The notes below the pieces were generated by a model. It was not told the origin of the DNA. It searched no databases and worked only from the letters and a program-made list of their open reading frames with translations. Shown one piece after another: positions 1-11,487 of a stretch of 64,000 nt of DNA (the first letter of the stretch is position 1; each line of letters starts with the position of its first letter). The translations under genes and the position numbers were made by a program. The DNA comes from Daldinia sp. FL1419 (taxonomy: Eukaryota; Ascomycota; Sordariomycetes; Xylariales; Hypoxylaceae). The stretch spans positions 62,001 through 126,000 of the forward strand of contig MU623340.1 in NCBI GenBank assembly GCA_025201765.1, in the 5' to 3' direction.

Positions 1-55
1 GATAATACCCGATTAAAGCAATATGGAACTAGCCTAGGTACTAATTATCTCAAAG

Positions 56-398
56 ATGGGCCTACGGCTCTTATAGCAATTGGCCAGTAGGTATGACGTT
101 GGAGAAACACCAGAATCTTCGAGCCAACGTAGACCGACTATGGTTCGCCGGCGAAGCCACCTCAGCGCAGTACTATGGATTCTTGCATGGGGCTTGGTTT
201 GAAGGCCGGGACGTTGGAATGAGGATAAGTGGTTTACTTGGTCAAGGCGGTAACCATGAATGCGACGGCAATTCGACAGTGGGTTGCGGGCAGATGGCCA
301 ATTATAAAATCCTCCACGGGTCTACTTTTGCTGACGAGTATAACGTGGAAAATGGATGGTCGGCGAGTAGTTTCTTGACGTATGGCTATGGTGAATGA
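56..398 (+). CDS. Flavin-containing amine/polyamine oxidase, 3' end only
   Basis: This is the last exon of a FAD-dependent amine oxidase of the polyamine oxidase/MAO type; the 5' part lies outside the window. An intron appears to end at about base 55 (ctaat branch-like sequence, then caaag), and the frame then reads WAYGSYSNWPVGM. The family's C-terminal FAD-binding signature follows: LWFAGEATS, then YYGFLHGAWFEGRDVG, the usual last helix of these enzymes. A tail with two Cys follows, as in secreted fungal polyamine oxidases. The family oxidises amines such as spermine or spermidine, releasing peroxide and aldehyde. The substrate cannot be told from this fragment. The stop is TGA at 396-398. 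Confidence 0.85.
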
Positions 399-571
399 AC
401 ATTCGAAAAGGTAGATCAAGTTGATGTTTAAATATTAAGCACTTATTTCCCCCTGATACCATGTTCATACATCTAGGTACCCAACAGCTACATTTTTGTT
501 ACAATCCGTACCATCCCCCACGGCTACTTAATGAATCAACACCACTAGAACACCGTGAGCAACTGGGCGTA

Positions 572-1561
572 CTATTTACCCTCCGCCCAAAATCGATCGA
601 GTGCCTCCTGTCTCACCTCCCAAGCCCAATGATGGCAAGTCTGGTGTACGACAGGACTAACTTCTCCCTTCTGATCGTCTTCTCCTTCATCAGTCACGCT
701 ACGTATACCATTTTGGACGTATTTCTTAAGAAGAACCCTACGCCATCTTCCCGTTTCTCCAACACACCTCTTCCATCTGCCTACTTGGCGGTTATCATCG
801 GGACAGCGACGTCCTAGCCAGAATCTACAGTACCACTGAAACCAACCGCGGACATCATATTCGTGCATTATCCATCCGGAGGCTTCCCATTGCTCAATGC
901 TCTGCCCACACCCGACTCCGTACTTATTGATCTCGGGGTCGGCAGTCTCGCTAGTTAAATACTTTTCTACGTCGAGGCCCTTAATCCACGCCTCTGGTAA
1001 TTCTTTCCAGTCGTCACGTATAGTAACGCGAAGACGTTGGGAATAATAGGGGCGCCAGTACGTTCCCCCGAAGGAGCCCTCGCGGATAATATCCTCGGGC
1101 GACTTATTAGGAGTGAACGTGGGATGCGACTCAAAGTGATAGTTCCCCTCGACGTCACGCGTTGGGGGAGGTGCCGCTAGAGTCCACGAAGACCACTTTG
1201 CGATTAAGGTATCAAAATCTAGATCAAGTTCTGGTTCTAGACTAGAATGTTTAGAGACTGGCACATTCTTCCTGCTGGGTTTTGTCGTCCGGCCTTTGCG
1301 ATGCCGAGAGTTTGACGAATCTGAATCCTCTTGGGTACCTTGATCGGTAGGTTTATTCGTCGAAGCATTCGCAATCCGAGCTGAAGACCGCACGGGTGAA
1401 TTGATATATAGCCTACGGCGTTTTGCAGGTGACTGGTTTTGATCTGCGGTCTTTTGTTTTTCCTCTCTTGGAGAGATGCTGCTGCTCTGGAGCCCCAAAT
1501 CTTTCATGAGAGCCTCATTGTGCTTAATGTTCTCAAGTCGACGAGCTTCGTATCCGGTCAT
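572..1561 (-). CDS. Conserved hypothetical protein, 329 aa
   Basis: This is a single-exon gene starting at ATG 1561 and ending at 572. The first ~115 residues are charged and low-complexity with basic patches (KRRR, RKGRTTKPSRKN), consistent with a nuclear protein. The rest is compact and rich in Trp, Tyr and Cys. It includes a stretch reading YGVGCGQSIEQWEASGW, then GWFQWYCRFWLGRRC, then VGRWKRCVGETGRWRR, and near the end SPVVHQTCHHWAWEVRQ. From memory, proteins with this Trp-rich GWFQWYCRF...GRRC...DDxRQVGRW core are widespread uncharacterised proteins of Pezizomycotina. No catalytic motif is recognised and no function is assigned. The coding call rests on length, composition and this compact core. 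Confidence 0.75.
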   Translation of the reverse strand: MTGYEARRLENIKHNEALMKDLGLQSSSISPREEKQKTADQNQSPAKRRRLYINSPVRSSARIANASTNKPTDQGTQEDSDSSNSRHRKGRTTKPSRKNVPVSKHSSLEPELDLDFDTLIAKWSSWTLAAPPPTRDVEGNYHFESHPTFTPNKSPEDIIREGSFGGTYWRPYYSQRLRVTIRDDWKELPEAWIKGLDVEKYLTSETADPEINKYGVGCGQSIEQWEASGWIMHEYDVRGWFQWYCRFWLGRRCPDDNRQVGRWKRCVGETGRWRRVLLKKYVQNGIRSVTDEGEDDQKGEVSPVVHQTCHHWAWEVRQEALDRFWAEGK

Positions 1562-2745
1562 AATGGTTACGGAAATACACTATCGAATATAATATTATCA
1601 ATTAAGCAATATCGGATGCCTACCTTAGGTACGTTTACGTATTTATGTAGCTTCAATATGTAAGAGGTAGGTTTGCATGTAAGTTTGTAAATGTTTGCTG
1701 CTTAAGAACATCACTACGTCATATATGAATTAGCCTTACCAGTCTAATTCTGGTGTATGTTTAGGTATCGTATCGGTACCTGAGTACGTATCCTTTGTAT
1801 ACGCTATCTTTATATTTCGGAAGTCTCCTAATAGGCTCGGTACTCAGGTAATTACATGCATGCGATCTTGGAGAATACCTACCTAGGCAAATACATATAC
1901 GAGCATCAATGGAAAAGACTTTAATGACCTCTGGCAGTGAGGTTGGTATATCAGGCACTTACATGGGTACCTGGGTAAGCATGTAGCTGTACTGTTCTAA
2001 GATGGAAAGCTTGATTCGAGTCTAGAATGTCCCCCAGGTGGTCTATTTTTTTATACTACGTATGACACAACGCTATACCTGGATACCGTGGTTAGGTAGC
2101 GCTTAGCAGCTAAAAAGAATTAACTACCGGTACCCAATGGCGTTATTTCATTTCTATAATTGCCAAGCGAGAGAACCCCTGACGCCGCGTTGTAGGATAG
2201 CTATTCCAAAGCTTACTTCTAGGTTAGCAGCTTTAGGTAGGTAGGTAGATACCTATCTAAGGTACCTAACCTTAACCTTATAGAGCGGGGGAGTTATCTC
2301 ATTTTCGCAGCCAACCGATCCCGACCTATCCCAGCCGGTCGATCTCTGACAACCTCTTTCAACTTTTCTTAAAATATCTATTTGCATACCGTCTAGGTAT
2401 TCCTACAACTTTGCGACCGACCAATGGATACACCTATTGAATATTTTATTCAAATTCGCAGTTCCTCCATCCTAGTTACCTCTTTAGGTGTTTTCAAGTA
2501 TTAACAACCGAAACACTGGTAAGTGTACCCAATTTATCAGCTTCTTGTTTCAGACTGGTAGGGTTGTCTTTGACAATAAATGTTAGAACACGATCGCGAC
2601 TTTTCCAACTCCTATCGCATAAGTAAAAACTGAATGAATAGAATTTGATTCTAATATCTTTTCTTGTATATTTTGTCTAGGAACCGTTGACCGACTGAAT
2701 TCCCATCTCACGTCTCCGAAGGACGATTCGTCCTTGTCTTGCACA
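1562..2745. other. Intergenic region, divergent promoters
   Basis: This spacer separates the hypothetical gene on the minus strand from the CorA-like gene on the plus strand, so it holds both promoters. No convincing ORF is present. It carries several copies of the short GGTACC/TAGGTAGG motif (for example around 2230-2275). A gtaagt near 2519 and a ttgtctag near 2680 could bound a 5'-UTR intron of the CorA gene. Confidence 0.6.
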
Positions 2746-4777
2746 ATGTCGCATAGATCTTCCGATAGCACGGCGATGGAGACGGAAAAGTTCCCTGATG
2801 TTCCAGACGATTTGCCAGATATTAGTCCTACGACATCACCAGCGCCGCCGAGATTAAACACTAGCACAGGCACAACATTTACCGCAAATTCGGAGAGTCC
2901 ACAAGATGAAGCAGATATACACCGTGCTTCCCATGTCAAAATTACGGCCCCGCGACAATCTACTGATAATAACTCACACCCACCAGTATCGCCGATGTCC
3001 GCATTCAGACGACGTATGACCAGATCTAATACGTTTCTAACTGTAGAAGAGTTCGAAGAATATGAGAATCAGCCGGGATGGAAACCGGGCGCCGAACCGG
3101 GTGTAGACCCTTCGAAGCCCGATGGTGGTCAAGAAACGGTGCCCACTCTCCACGCAGAGTGTCAAATTACGGTGGTTGATTTCTCCAATGACAAATTGGA
3201 GGTCCATGAGTTGGACAATCACGAGCTCATTGATTTCATTCAGAAGCCGCAACCTAGTTGGGTGAAATGCCGATGGATCAACGTTAATGGTCTATCCTGG
3301 GATGTCATTCAAGCTTTGGGCCAATACAAAAACCTGCACAGATTGGCCATTGAAGATATCATGTACACGAGGAACCGTACCAAGGCCGACTGGTAAGGAA
3401 CCCTTGCGCCAAGGAATTGGATTTGACGGTCAATTACTAACCTCATAAAGGTATACTAACCATGCTTTTCTCGTTCTCACATGTCAGAAGTTGGTCCGTG
3501 TAATGGAAGATGATAATAATGACGACGATAGTAGCGACGACGAAATAAATGTGAGGAAGGAAGGCAATATTCTTAAAAGATGGGTTGGGAGAAGACCCGA
3601 TCATACCAAGAGGTGGGATGCTGTGCTCGAAAGTGGCACAAGGCCAACACAAACGCCGGCTCCAAGCTTCGCACACCAACCAACCAACCTCTCCAACGTA
3701 TTCAACCCGAACACACTACGCACATTGCAGAGATACCATGCTTCACCGAACTCTGCACGAACAGAATATATGGAAAAGAATTCAGCTTTGGCGCCGAGAG
3801 GCGTAGCGGTCACTGCCGAGCAAGTTGCCATGTTTATCACCTCCGATAACACAGTGATCGCCTTCTTCGAGCAGTCAGCCGACGACGTGGAGAAACCAAT
3901 ACTGGCCCGGTTGGCAAGCCCAACTACCATCCTGAGGAAATCCTGCGACGCGTCGATGGTTGCACAAGCAATTATCGATGCAATTATCGACATGGCTATA
4001 CCGGTTACTTCGTGTTACCGGGATGTCATTGAAGACCTAGAACTTGACTTTTTTATAAGCCCTAAAGTCAAGGACACCAAATACCTCTATATCGTCATCT
4101 CCGAAGTCAGCAAGTTATATAGTCTTATTAACCCGATCCAGTCGCTTATAAGTGCGCTCCGAGACCACAAGACGGAACTCAGCCAGGAAGACACAACACG
4201 AGAACTACAAAATCCCAACGGAGGTGTTATCATCTCGCCGATGACATGCACCTACCTGGCTGATGTGGTAAGTCCCGCACACGCTCTCCTTTTTTCAGTT
4301 TCATTGCTAATTCACACATTCAAGTACGATCATTGCGTCCTCATTACAGAAGGTCTTAATCAGATCAAAGAGTTGGCGAATCATATGATTAACCTCACTT
4401 TCAATACGGTCACGACCAACCAAAACGAGAGCATGAAGCAATTAACCACCGTTACCATTATATTCTTACCGTTGACCTTCTTAACTGGATACTTTGGCCA
4501 AAATTTCGCCGAATTCGAACCGGTTAAAGGCTCGGTCAATTACTTGTGAGCTTACGTATAGTATGAACTTTGTGAAGACGTTTTACTAACACGAAATAGT
4601 TGGTATATTGCGATCCCCGTCATGGTAATAACCATTCTCATCCTGATGCATGATACTATAATCGCCTGGGCAGGTAGGTTCCGACAGCGAAGGCGAGTTC
4701 AAACCATCAGGAGGAAGCAGGAGGCAAAGAGGGCGCGGACACGTGCCAAGATTAAGAGGACACAATCTCGAATCTAG
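2746..4777 (+). CDS. CorA-like divalent cation transporter
   Basis: This is a CorA/Mrs2-superfamily metal ion channel with four exons: 2746-3392, 3451-4267, 4325-4545 and 4600-4777. Introns were set by GT/AG signals that restore TRNRTKADWYTNHAF, DVYDHCVLITEG and NYFWYIAIPVM. The long N-terminal part is cytoplasmic and includes a disordered acidic segment (DDNNDDDSSDDE). Two C-terminal membrane helices follow; the first ends with TGYFGQNF in place of the canonical GMN motif, and the second is WYIAIPVMVITILILMHDTI, followed by a very basic tail. CorA proteins carry Mg2+ or related cations as pentamers in the plasma or vacuolar membrane. The Q in the GMN position suggests ion selectivity may differ. 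An upstream TTG is in frame, but ATG 2746 is the natural start. Confidence 0.88.
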
Positions 4778-5220
4778 ATTGTGATCATAGATGGCAGACT
4801 AGATGCCCACTATAGCATTGCGATGCATTCACAACTTGCATTAATTTTTGAATTTGAAGAATTGCATAGGGGGCGTCACTTATATAAATGGCGCATAATT
4901 CTTTCAAATGATACCCTGTAGATAGCATGTCGAGCTCATGAACATGACCTCGTAGATCCTCGTTGGGAATCCGCTTTGAGTTAATGATTCCTAGGACTAC
5001 AATAGTAACTGTAGTTAATAATATTACAAATATTAATTAGAGCGGTATGGCTTCTCTGTTGACTAGCTTTCGTGCAGTGTCATCTCTAAGGCAAGCCTCT
5101 TCGTCTCCTGAGTATTTGAGTAGCATTAGATAGGTACCTACCTACATATATAGACCGAGCAGCGAGCAGTATTAGGACATAAATCACTGCACGGGAAGAT
5201 CTCAGGAACTATCACCGCCT
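4778..5220. other. Convergent 3' intergenic region
   Basis: This spacer lies between the ends of the CorA-like gene and the rhamnogalacturonan lyase gene. It is AT-rich, holds the 3' UTRs, and has no ORF of note. Confidence 0.6.
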
Positions 5221-7122
5221 TTATAGCCATTCGAGTTTGAGCGCATCCCACATTATTCCTCTCCATCGATGATTCTGCGTTAAGGTTCTATGCGAGCTAT
5301 AAGTAAGGACAATCGCCGCCTCGGAAGAAGGTAGAGCAGAATGATAGGGTGGTTATACAACACTTACAAATCCAGTCTGTTGGCCCGATCGGAGAGAAAC
5401 ATCTCCCCGGGGATGGTAAACTGTTTAGCGTAATAGCCGCCGGACGTTGTTGCGCTTCGATATAGCGCCCCGTCCGTCGCATTCTCACTTACTATGATTC
5501 CCACCAATTGTTGGTTCAAGCTGACGTTAAGTCCTGTTGGCTCTACCTCCGGGAAAGCGTACGAGTCCCTTCCCAAACCGTATCCGTTCTGGCTCGTGTA
5601 GCCCGCGAACGAGAGACTAAGAACAGCGCCGCGCTCCCGTACTGAAGGGTCTGCTTCGGGGAATATTACGGTCCAATTTCCTTGTGCGCTTTGCGCGAAA
5701 CACCAGTCGTGTTCCTGGCTAGAGCCGATGGCATATACGAGATTCGCTGGGCACGCATCGCTTAGACCGTGTTCCATTGGCGCTCCGCCTAGTCGAAAAC
5801 CTAGTGTCTTGCGGTCGAAGTCGCCGATCTGCCATGCTGGCTTCCGACCTATAGGGACCTCCCACACGATAGTGCCTAAGTCGACGTCGGAATAGTTTTC
5901 GTCAGCGAAATTCACTTCCGTACCGTTATGTACGCTGTATACGTCGGCAAGAGCGCCACCGTCAGCCCATGCCAGGAGACGATATGACATTTCTCGCCGA
6001 ACCTGGTCTAGAAAAAAAGAGCCGTTCGCGTCCGCATACGTTGTATACTGGTAATTAGACCCCTGATTATTAGTCTCGGCACCGTCCTCGTCGCCTAGGA
6101 ATACAGCTGCGCCGGCTGCTGGTCGCCCATCACTGAGGACTAGCCGTCCACAAACAGTACCTCGCTCGTGGTACTTGTCATCCTGAAGCCAGGAGTAAGG
6201 CCAAGCTGCATCTTCTTCTTTACTTCGTGCCGCAGCATCATCCAAGTCGCCGCTATTGACGTAAAAGAGCCATGGCCCCCACATTTTGCCTGGCGGGATC
6301 AAGTTGCTGAATTCGGAATTATAGTGCGATCCTAGGTTGGATATCAGCTCCCTACACTCCTAACGATAAAACGATCTAATAAGGCTGGAACTCACCATGG
6401 TACATATGCAATAGAACTGCATCGCCAGTAGAGCTCTCTCTATGGAGCATAAGCTCCTGCTTGAGGTGATCTCCAATGTAATAATCCTTCCCTGGGGCAA
6501 TCACATAAGCTCCGACACCCTCGCCGTATACGCCATGGAAATCGAGGTCTCTAACATAACACGAAAAATCATATTTGGTGATGTAGCTCCCATTAGGCCT
6601 CTGCCAGGTCTCATCTTGCACCTTGTATGCCGTTTTAATATCTTGGATGGCAGGCAGCGGCGCATTTTTGATATTGGTCCGACCCCAGGTAAACTGAAGC
6701 GGATCGAGGCGGTACAAACTCCTGACTTCCCCCTGGTGTCCCAAATTCCGGTTGACGACATATTGGTAATGGCCATTCAGACCACTGAAGAGAACATAAT
6801 GAACGTCGCCAAAGTCGGAGTTGTTGAAGCCCACGTGTATCATGGTATCGGTCTTCTCGATTAAGGTCGGACCGGATGTAAAATTGAAGGTTGTCTTACC
6901 TCCGGTGTCAGTATAACCCCCGGTCGCGTTACCTACGATCTCGCGGTCGTTCCACCACATTTTTGTGACATAACCGGATGTCTCGACATCCATGGAGAAG
7001 GTATCCCCATTAGAAATACGTGTTACGTTTTCGTTAACAATGGTCATAGAAGGCTCGCTCCTGGCCAATGGGAGAAGGGCGAGTAATGTCGAACCCCATC
7101 GAGCAAGTACGTTGGTCCTCAT
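5221..7122 (-). CDS. Rhamnogalacturonan lyase, PL4 family, secreted
   Basis: This is a 588-aa polysaccharide lyase that cleaves the rhamnogalacturonan I backbone of plant pectin by beta-elimination. Exons on the minus strand are 7122-6396, 6331-5368 and 5296-5221. The splice joins give LLHMYHGSHYNSEFSNLI and NRLDFSHRTLTQNHRW. ATG 7122 is followed by a signal peptide (MRTNVLARWGSTLLALLPLARS). The N-terminal beta-sandwich lyase domain contains GHYQYVVNRNLG and the FTWGR segment. Then come PPGKMWGPWLFYVN, a fibronectin-like domain (GTVCGRLVLSDGRPAAGAAVFLG), and a carbohydrate-binding C-terminal domain that ends with HRWRGIMWDALKLEWL, the usual terminus of the family. The order and length match fungal PL4 enzymes. 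Several NxS/T sites fit a secreted glycoprotein. It suggests a plant-associated or saprotrophic lifestyle. A TTG upstream of the ATG is in frame but unlikely as the start. Confidence 0.93.
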
Positions 7123-8293
7123 GATAGCACCGAATAGTAATATAGGAGCCAGTGAGGACCGTTGGCGAACAGATAATCGCAACGCCTATCGATAGGGCTC
7201 TTGGAGACCATATCTAGGTGCTTATTTATAAGCGGTGTCCTTCATATGGAATTTTTCCTGGTGCCATGAATCCGTATATCCGGCTGGCATCATTAGGGAG
7301 AATATAGACCGAACTAGACGACCTAACTTACTTAGGATGCCTCGTCTAAGCTGATTAGTTAGTGAGGTGTAGTCCCCGCAACATGGAAGACTACAGGGCG
7401 TAAGGTTCGTGGAAATGTTTACCGAAGAGGAGAGCCGTGGGGGGTTACCCCATACCCCGGACGGCAGGGTTAGGTTAGTTGAGAGGCAATAGTTTTGACT
7501 TGACGTTCTTGATAATGTGATAATGCGACAATGTGACAATGTGATAATCTATTCAACCTTGTTTGTGGACTAACCAAGTCGACATGGAACAACTGGAGTG
7601 GAACTCGACGAGCCTCTTGACACTATCTTAACGGGCGAGGAAGACATGAACGATGTATTAGCTATAGGTATCGTAAACACTATGGTATAATATATCTTCT
7701 TGCAGAAAATATAGCTTATAGATTTTTGAGTTTTCGAAATAAAAAATAAAAAAAAAAGAAATAGAAGAAAATTTGCCTTCCAAAGAGGTTGGATTTATCT
7801 ACTTACCTCCTGACTAGGTCTAATCAAAACAAACCTATCCTCTTTATGATGTTGCACTTTCGTTATTCGTGTGCATTTGTGTCCATCCAATGTGATCAAC
7901 CATTTTCCAAGGTAACTTAGGAATTAGAATGAGTTGTATAGTCAAAAGAGTACCTAGGTTAGTACCTAAGTTTATAAGGGGTTTCTTAGTACCCAGGGTA
8001 CTAGGGGTACCTGACGAGACTTTGAAAAGATGCCTAACATTAGTAGCCCTGGCTGCCTTGTCTCAGAAATTTAGGGGACTTTAGGGGACCGCTGCCACCG
8101 GCGCGATTATGTATTGTACAATACCTATGTAGGAACTTTGCGGCTGCCTAGCACCTACTTCCTTCCGCCGATCCAAGTTTCACTTGCTTATTCTTATTAT
8201 TATTATTATTTGCACATTCCAAAACGTCACTTTTATCATCAACAACTTAAAAGTCGATATTACTTTATACATACCTACTAATATCAATAAATA
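7123..8293. other. Intergenic region, divergent promoters
   Basis: This spacer separates the PL4 lyase (-) from the FAD oxidoreductase (+) and holds both promoters. It contains a five-unit 8-bp tandem repeat at 7511-7550, an A-rich tract at 7740-7765 and a short TTA microsatellite near 8195. No supported gene is present. Confidence 0.6.
7511..7550. repeat. 8-bp tandem repeat, 5 units
   Basis: Five consecutive 8-base units read GATAATGT, GATAATGC, GACAATGT, GACAATGT and GATAATCT. This is a small minisatellite in the PL4 promoter region. Confidence 0.85.
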
Positions 8294-9820
8294 ATGGACG
8301 CCCACAATGAGGCGGTAACGTCCATATCCAAAAGATTGCAAGAGTTCTACGCGCAACACCGACCCTTTAGAGTCTACCATGGCTCTACCAACAGCACACG
8401 TACCTCGGAGAAGAACAGCGATAACACCGTTGATACTAGCAAACTCAACCGTGTTTTGAATGTGGATGACGAGAATAGGACGGTGCTGGTAGAGCCCAAC
8501 GTCCCCATGGATAGCCTACTTAACGCGACCGGAAGCGCCGGTCTAGTCCCCTTAGTCGTTATGGAGTTCCCCGGCATAACTGTCGGTGGCGGATTCAGTG
8601 GCTCGGCCGGCGAGAGCAGTTCATGTCGTCACGGGCCGTTTGATTCGACCGTCAATTGGATCGAGATAGTTCTGCCCGACGGCGAAATAGCGCGCGCGTC
8701 CAAGACCGAGAAGCCCGAGCTTTTCTGGGGTGCCGCATCTGGTTTCGGAACCGTCGGGATCGTCACGTTATTAGAAGTCCAGCTGAGAGATGCCAAGGGC
8801 TTCGTTGAACTGACGCATTATCCGGTAAAAAGCTTCCCGGATGCCCGCAAGAAGATGGAAGAGGAGCTCGCAAATCCTGCCGTGGAGTTCCTCGACGGCA
8901 TCGTCTTTTCTCCAGAGTCAGCTGTGGTTTGTTCGGGCCGTCTGGTCAATACTATTCCTATTGCCACCAAGCTACGGCGGTACTTGCGCCGCCGAGATCC
9001 GTGGTTCTACTTGGATGTTCAGAAGAGGGTCCAGAAGGCAGAGAAGCCAGTTGTTGATTATGTTCCTCTAGTTGACTACTTATTTCGATGGGACCGCGGC
9101 GGCTTCTGGGTAGCTAGATATGCTTACAAGTACTTCTTCACCCCGTTCAATCGTATTACGCGCTATGCGCTGGACACATACATGCATGCACGCGTAATGT
9201 ATCATGCTCTACACAAGAGCCGCCTGTCGGACACTTATATAATACAAGATGTCGGAGTACCTTTCGACGCTGCGGATGGTTTCTTTAACTGGGTGAATCA
9301 AACTTTGAATATCTACCCAATTTGGTTATGTCCGCTCCGTCTACGACGCGATACGCCCGACGCGGCTTACGGACTACACGCAAACTTTGCCAAACCCGAG
9401 TATCCAGAGTTCATGTTAAACTTTGGCATTTGGGGACCCGGTCCTAGCAATTACCAGAAGCTAGTCCATCTGAACCGCGCAATCGAGCAAAAAGTCCACG
9501 AGCTACGTGGTAACAAGACGTTGTACGCACAAGCCTACTATACCGAGGAGGAATTCTGGTCATCCTACGATCGGCCCGCATACGATTCCGTGCGCGAGAA
9601 GTACCACGCATCCCATCTGCCGAGTGTGTACGACAAGGTTAAAGTCGACGAGGACGCGAAAAAGAAGGTCATGGATGGCTTGAGAATGCCGGTAATTCTG
9701 CGCAATGCTCGGCCGTTTCAAGGCCTGTATGGCGTGTATAAAGCATGGAAAGGCGGCGATTACCTGTTGCAAGCGAAGGCGACAACTGTAACTATAAGTC
9801 AGGCAAAGCGTAATTCTTAA
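8294..9820 (+). CDS. FAD-binding oxidoreductase, DHCR24/diminuto-like
   Basis: This is a single-exon 508-aa protein of the PCMH-type FAD family, most like delta24-sterol reductase (DHCR24/seladin/diminuto). The FAD-binding half has VLVEPNVPMDSLL, then FPGITVGGGFSGSAGESSS, then GPFDSTVNWIEIVLPDGE, then ELFWGAASGFGTVGI. These parallel the family's TVGG...ESSS...G...ELVLADG...LF...GTLG series. The C-terminal half contains QDVGVPFDAADGF and YPIWLCPLRL, matching the substrate-side motif of DHCR24. The N-terminal membrane anchor of animal DHCR24 is missing, since the protein starts directly at the FAD domain. Family members reduce a sterol side-chain double bond. In fungi the substrate is uncertain because the ergosterol pathway uses Erg4 instead. 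ATG 8294 is the first in frame. Confidence 0.85.
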   Translation: MDAHNEAVTSISKRLQEFYAQHRPFRVYHGSTNSTRTSEKNSDNTVDTSKLNRVLNVDDENRTVLVEPNVPMDSLLNATGSAGLVPLVVMEFPGITVGGGFSGSAGESSSCRHGPFDSTVNWIEIVLPDGEIARASKTEKPELFWGAASGFGTVGIVTLLEVQLRDAKGFVELTHYPVKSFPDARKKMEEELANPAVEFLDGIVFSPESAVVCSGRLVNTIPIATKLRRYLRRRDPWFYLDVQKRVQKAEKPVVDYVPLVDYLFRWDRGGFWVARYAYKYFFTPFNRITRYALDTYMHARVMYHALHKSRLSDTYIIQDVGVPFDAADGFFNWVNQTLNIYPIWLCPLRLRRDTPDAAYGLHANFAKPEYPEFMLNFGIWGPGPSNYQKLVHLNRAIEQKVHELRGNKTLYAQAYYTEEEFWSSYDRPAYDSVREKYHASHLPSVYDKVKVDEDAKKKVMDGLRMPVILRNARPFQGLYGVYKAWKGGDYLLQAKATTVTISQAKRNS

Positions 9821-9992
9821 TTCCACAAGGAGCCTTGGGCGTAATTAGGGGGCGTTCATTTAACGACACGATACTGTGCTATCACAATATTGATTGGATC
9901 CTTAGCTTTATTGCATTTTATCAATTCAGGTCTATATCGCTACGATATCTGGATTTACCAAGATCCTTCTAATTTCATCGCAAGATGAGTCT

Positions 9993-11487
9993 TTACGAGG
10001 ATAGCTTAACGACGTAGGCTCCACGCTCGATCGTGTTGACCATGATGTAGCCGCTCTTGAAGTAGGGGTAGTGAGACCAAGTACCCTGGAACTCAACCTG
10101 GCCACCGCCTTCCTCCTCGTCGTCCTCAGGGTAGATGTCGAAGTAGGCGACCTCGGAGACGCTCTTGCCGGTCGGGTCCGAGGGGATGGAAGAGATGTCG
10201 AGAATGTGGAGGCCGCCGCCGTAGTTGCTCTGGTACACAAAGTCGCCGTTGACGAACTGGTTGTGGTCGATGCCCTTGCGAGAGGCCTTGTAGTAACCGG
10301 TCTGCTTCGGTGCCTCTAGCGAGGAGACATCCCAGATGTAGGTGATGGGGTATCCGGGTGCACCCAGACCAGCGTGGTCGTACTCGTCGTATTCGTCGTC
10401 GAGGACGAGGTACTGCTGCCACTCGGTATCGAGAACCCAACCCTGGTGTGTGTAGCTAGCGCCCTCGTACGAGGTACGCGAGATGATAGACGGGTTCGCC
10501 TTGTCCGTCACATTGTAGATGGTGAGAGTGTCTTCGTTGTATCCGTAGCAGATATCCTCGCCAACGTACTTCTCATCGGGACCTCGGTAGATCAGGCACT
10601 GGGCATCGTGGACATAGCCGTCGGCAGCGGCGCATCCGGGGGATGTAAGGTTGGATATGTCGGAGAGGTCAATGAAGATAAGACCAGAAGCACAAGATGA
10701 GTCTCGCGGCTGTGCGCCAGAGGCGACGGCGTAGCCGCCTTCCTCGTTGGTCTGGACGGTGTGGGATCGACCAGCGGGGAGACCGTTGAAGTGGGAGATA
10801 TCGTCGTCGTTGTTGAAGGTAACAGGCTTAGCCGGGTCGATGTCGAGCAGTTTGGACATGTCGAAGACCTGGATACCGTGGTAATAGGCCTCGCTACCGA
10901 TGACGATGTAGTTCTTGTACCCCTTGATTTCACGCCATAGCGACGGCTCGGCAGTCGGGTATTGCGGTAGTCGACCAAGGTAGACGAGTTTGCCCTCGGG
11001 GCTGATTTCGGCGAATGCGGCACCGTCGGACTGTGCGATGGCTACGAATTCGCGGCCGTCGGGGCTAGTCCAACCCCACGAACCGGCACCCTCGCCGCCG
11101 TTGCTGCCGAGATCGGCGTGCGACTTGAAGTCGTACAGGTCGAGCTTGCTGCACTTGAAGGCGTAGAGCGGGTCACCAGCGTGGAGCTCAGCGATCCCGT
11201 TCACACAGGGGACTACATCAACAGCAGCGTCCATGCTCTTGTATTGAGTGGAGTCGAAAAGACCTTGTTCTCTTCGGCTGTCCCAGTACGCCTGCATGAC
11301 TTGAATTAGCATAATCTGCCTGCTTGGTAAAGAGATGCATCCATACCATCTTAGTCGACATGATGTGCTCGTGTCGAACACCACTGTCGAAGATCTCTGC
11401 TGCTAGCTTCTCATCCGGCGGCATCTCCTTTGCTGCCGCGAAGCCAGAAAGCGCCGCGAGAGCGACTGCGTTTAGAGAGTACTTCAT
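9993..11487 (-). CDS. Secreted LVIVD/choice-of-anchor-B repeat protein
   Basis: This is a 479-aa protein from exons 11487-11347 and 11291-9993; the splice joins MSTKM to AYWDSRREQG in phase 0. It starts with a clear signal peptide (MKYSLNAVALAALSGFAAA). The body is a beta-propeller of LVIVD-like repeats, with recurring segments such as YYHGIQVFDMSKLLD, GLIFIDLSDISN, TYIWDVSSLEAPK and GGLHILDISSIP, and ends in YIMVNTIERGAYVVKL. These features are typical of fungal proteins annotated as choice-of-anchor B or regulatory P domain proteins. The biochemical role is unknown; they are thought to act at the cell surface or outside the cell. The second exon is markedly GC-rich with strong C/G-ending codon bias, which suggests high expression. 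Confidence 0.86.

Noticed and set aside
2734..2745. Upstream in-frame start of the CorA-like gene
   Set aside because: The codon is TTG; ATG 2746 is the first proper start. The same applied to TTG starts ahead of the PL4, ZIP and Atg15 genes.
7511..7550. Short repeats considered as a CRISPR array
   Set aside because: Units are contiguous with no spacers, and the genome is eukaryotic.
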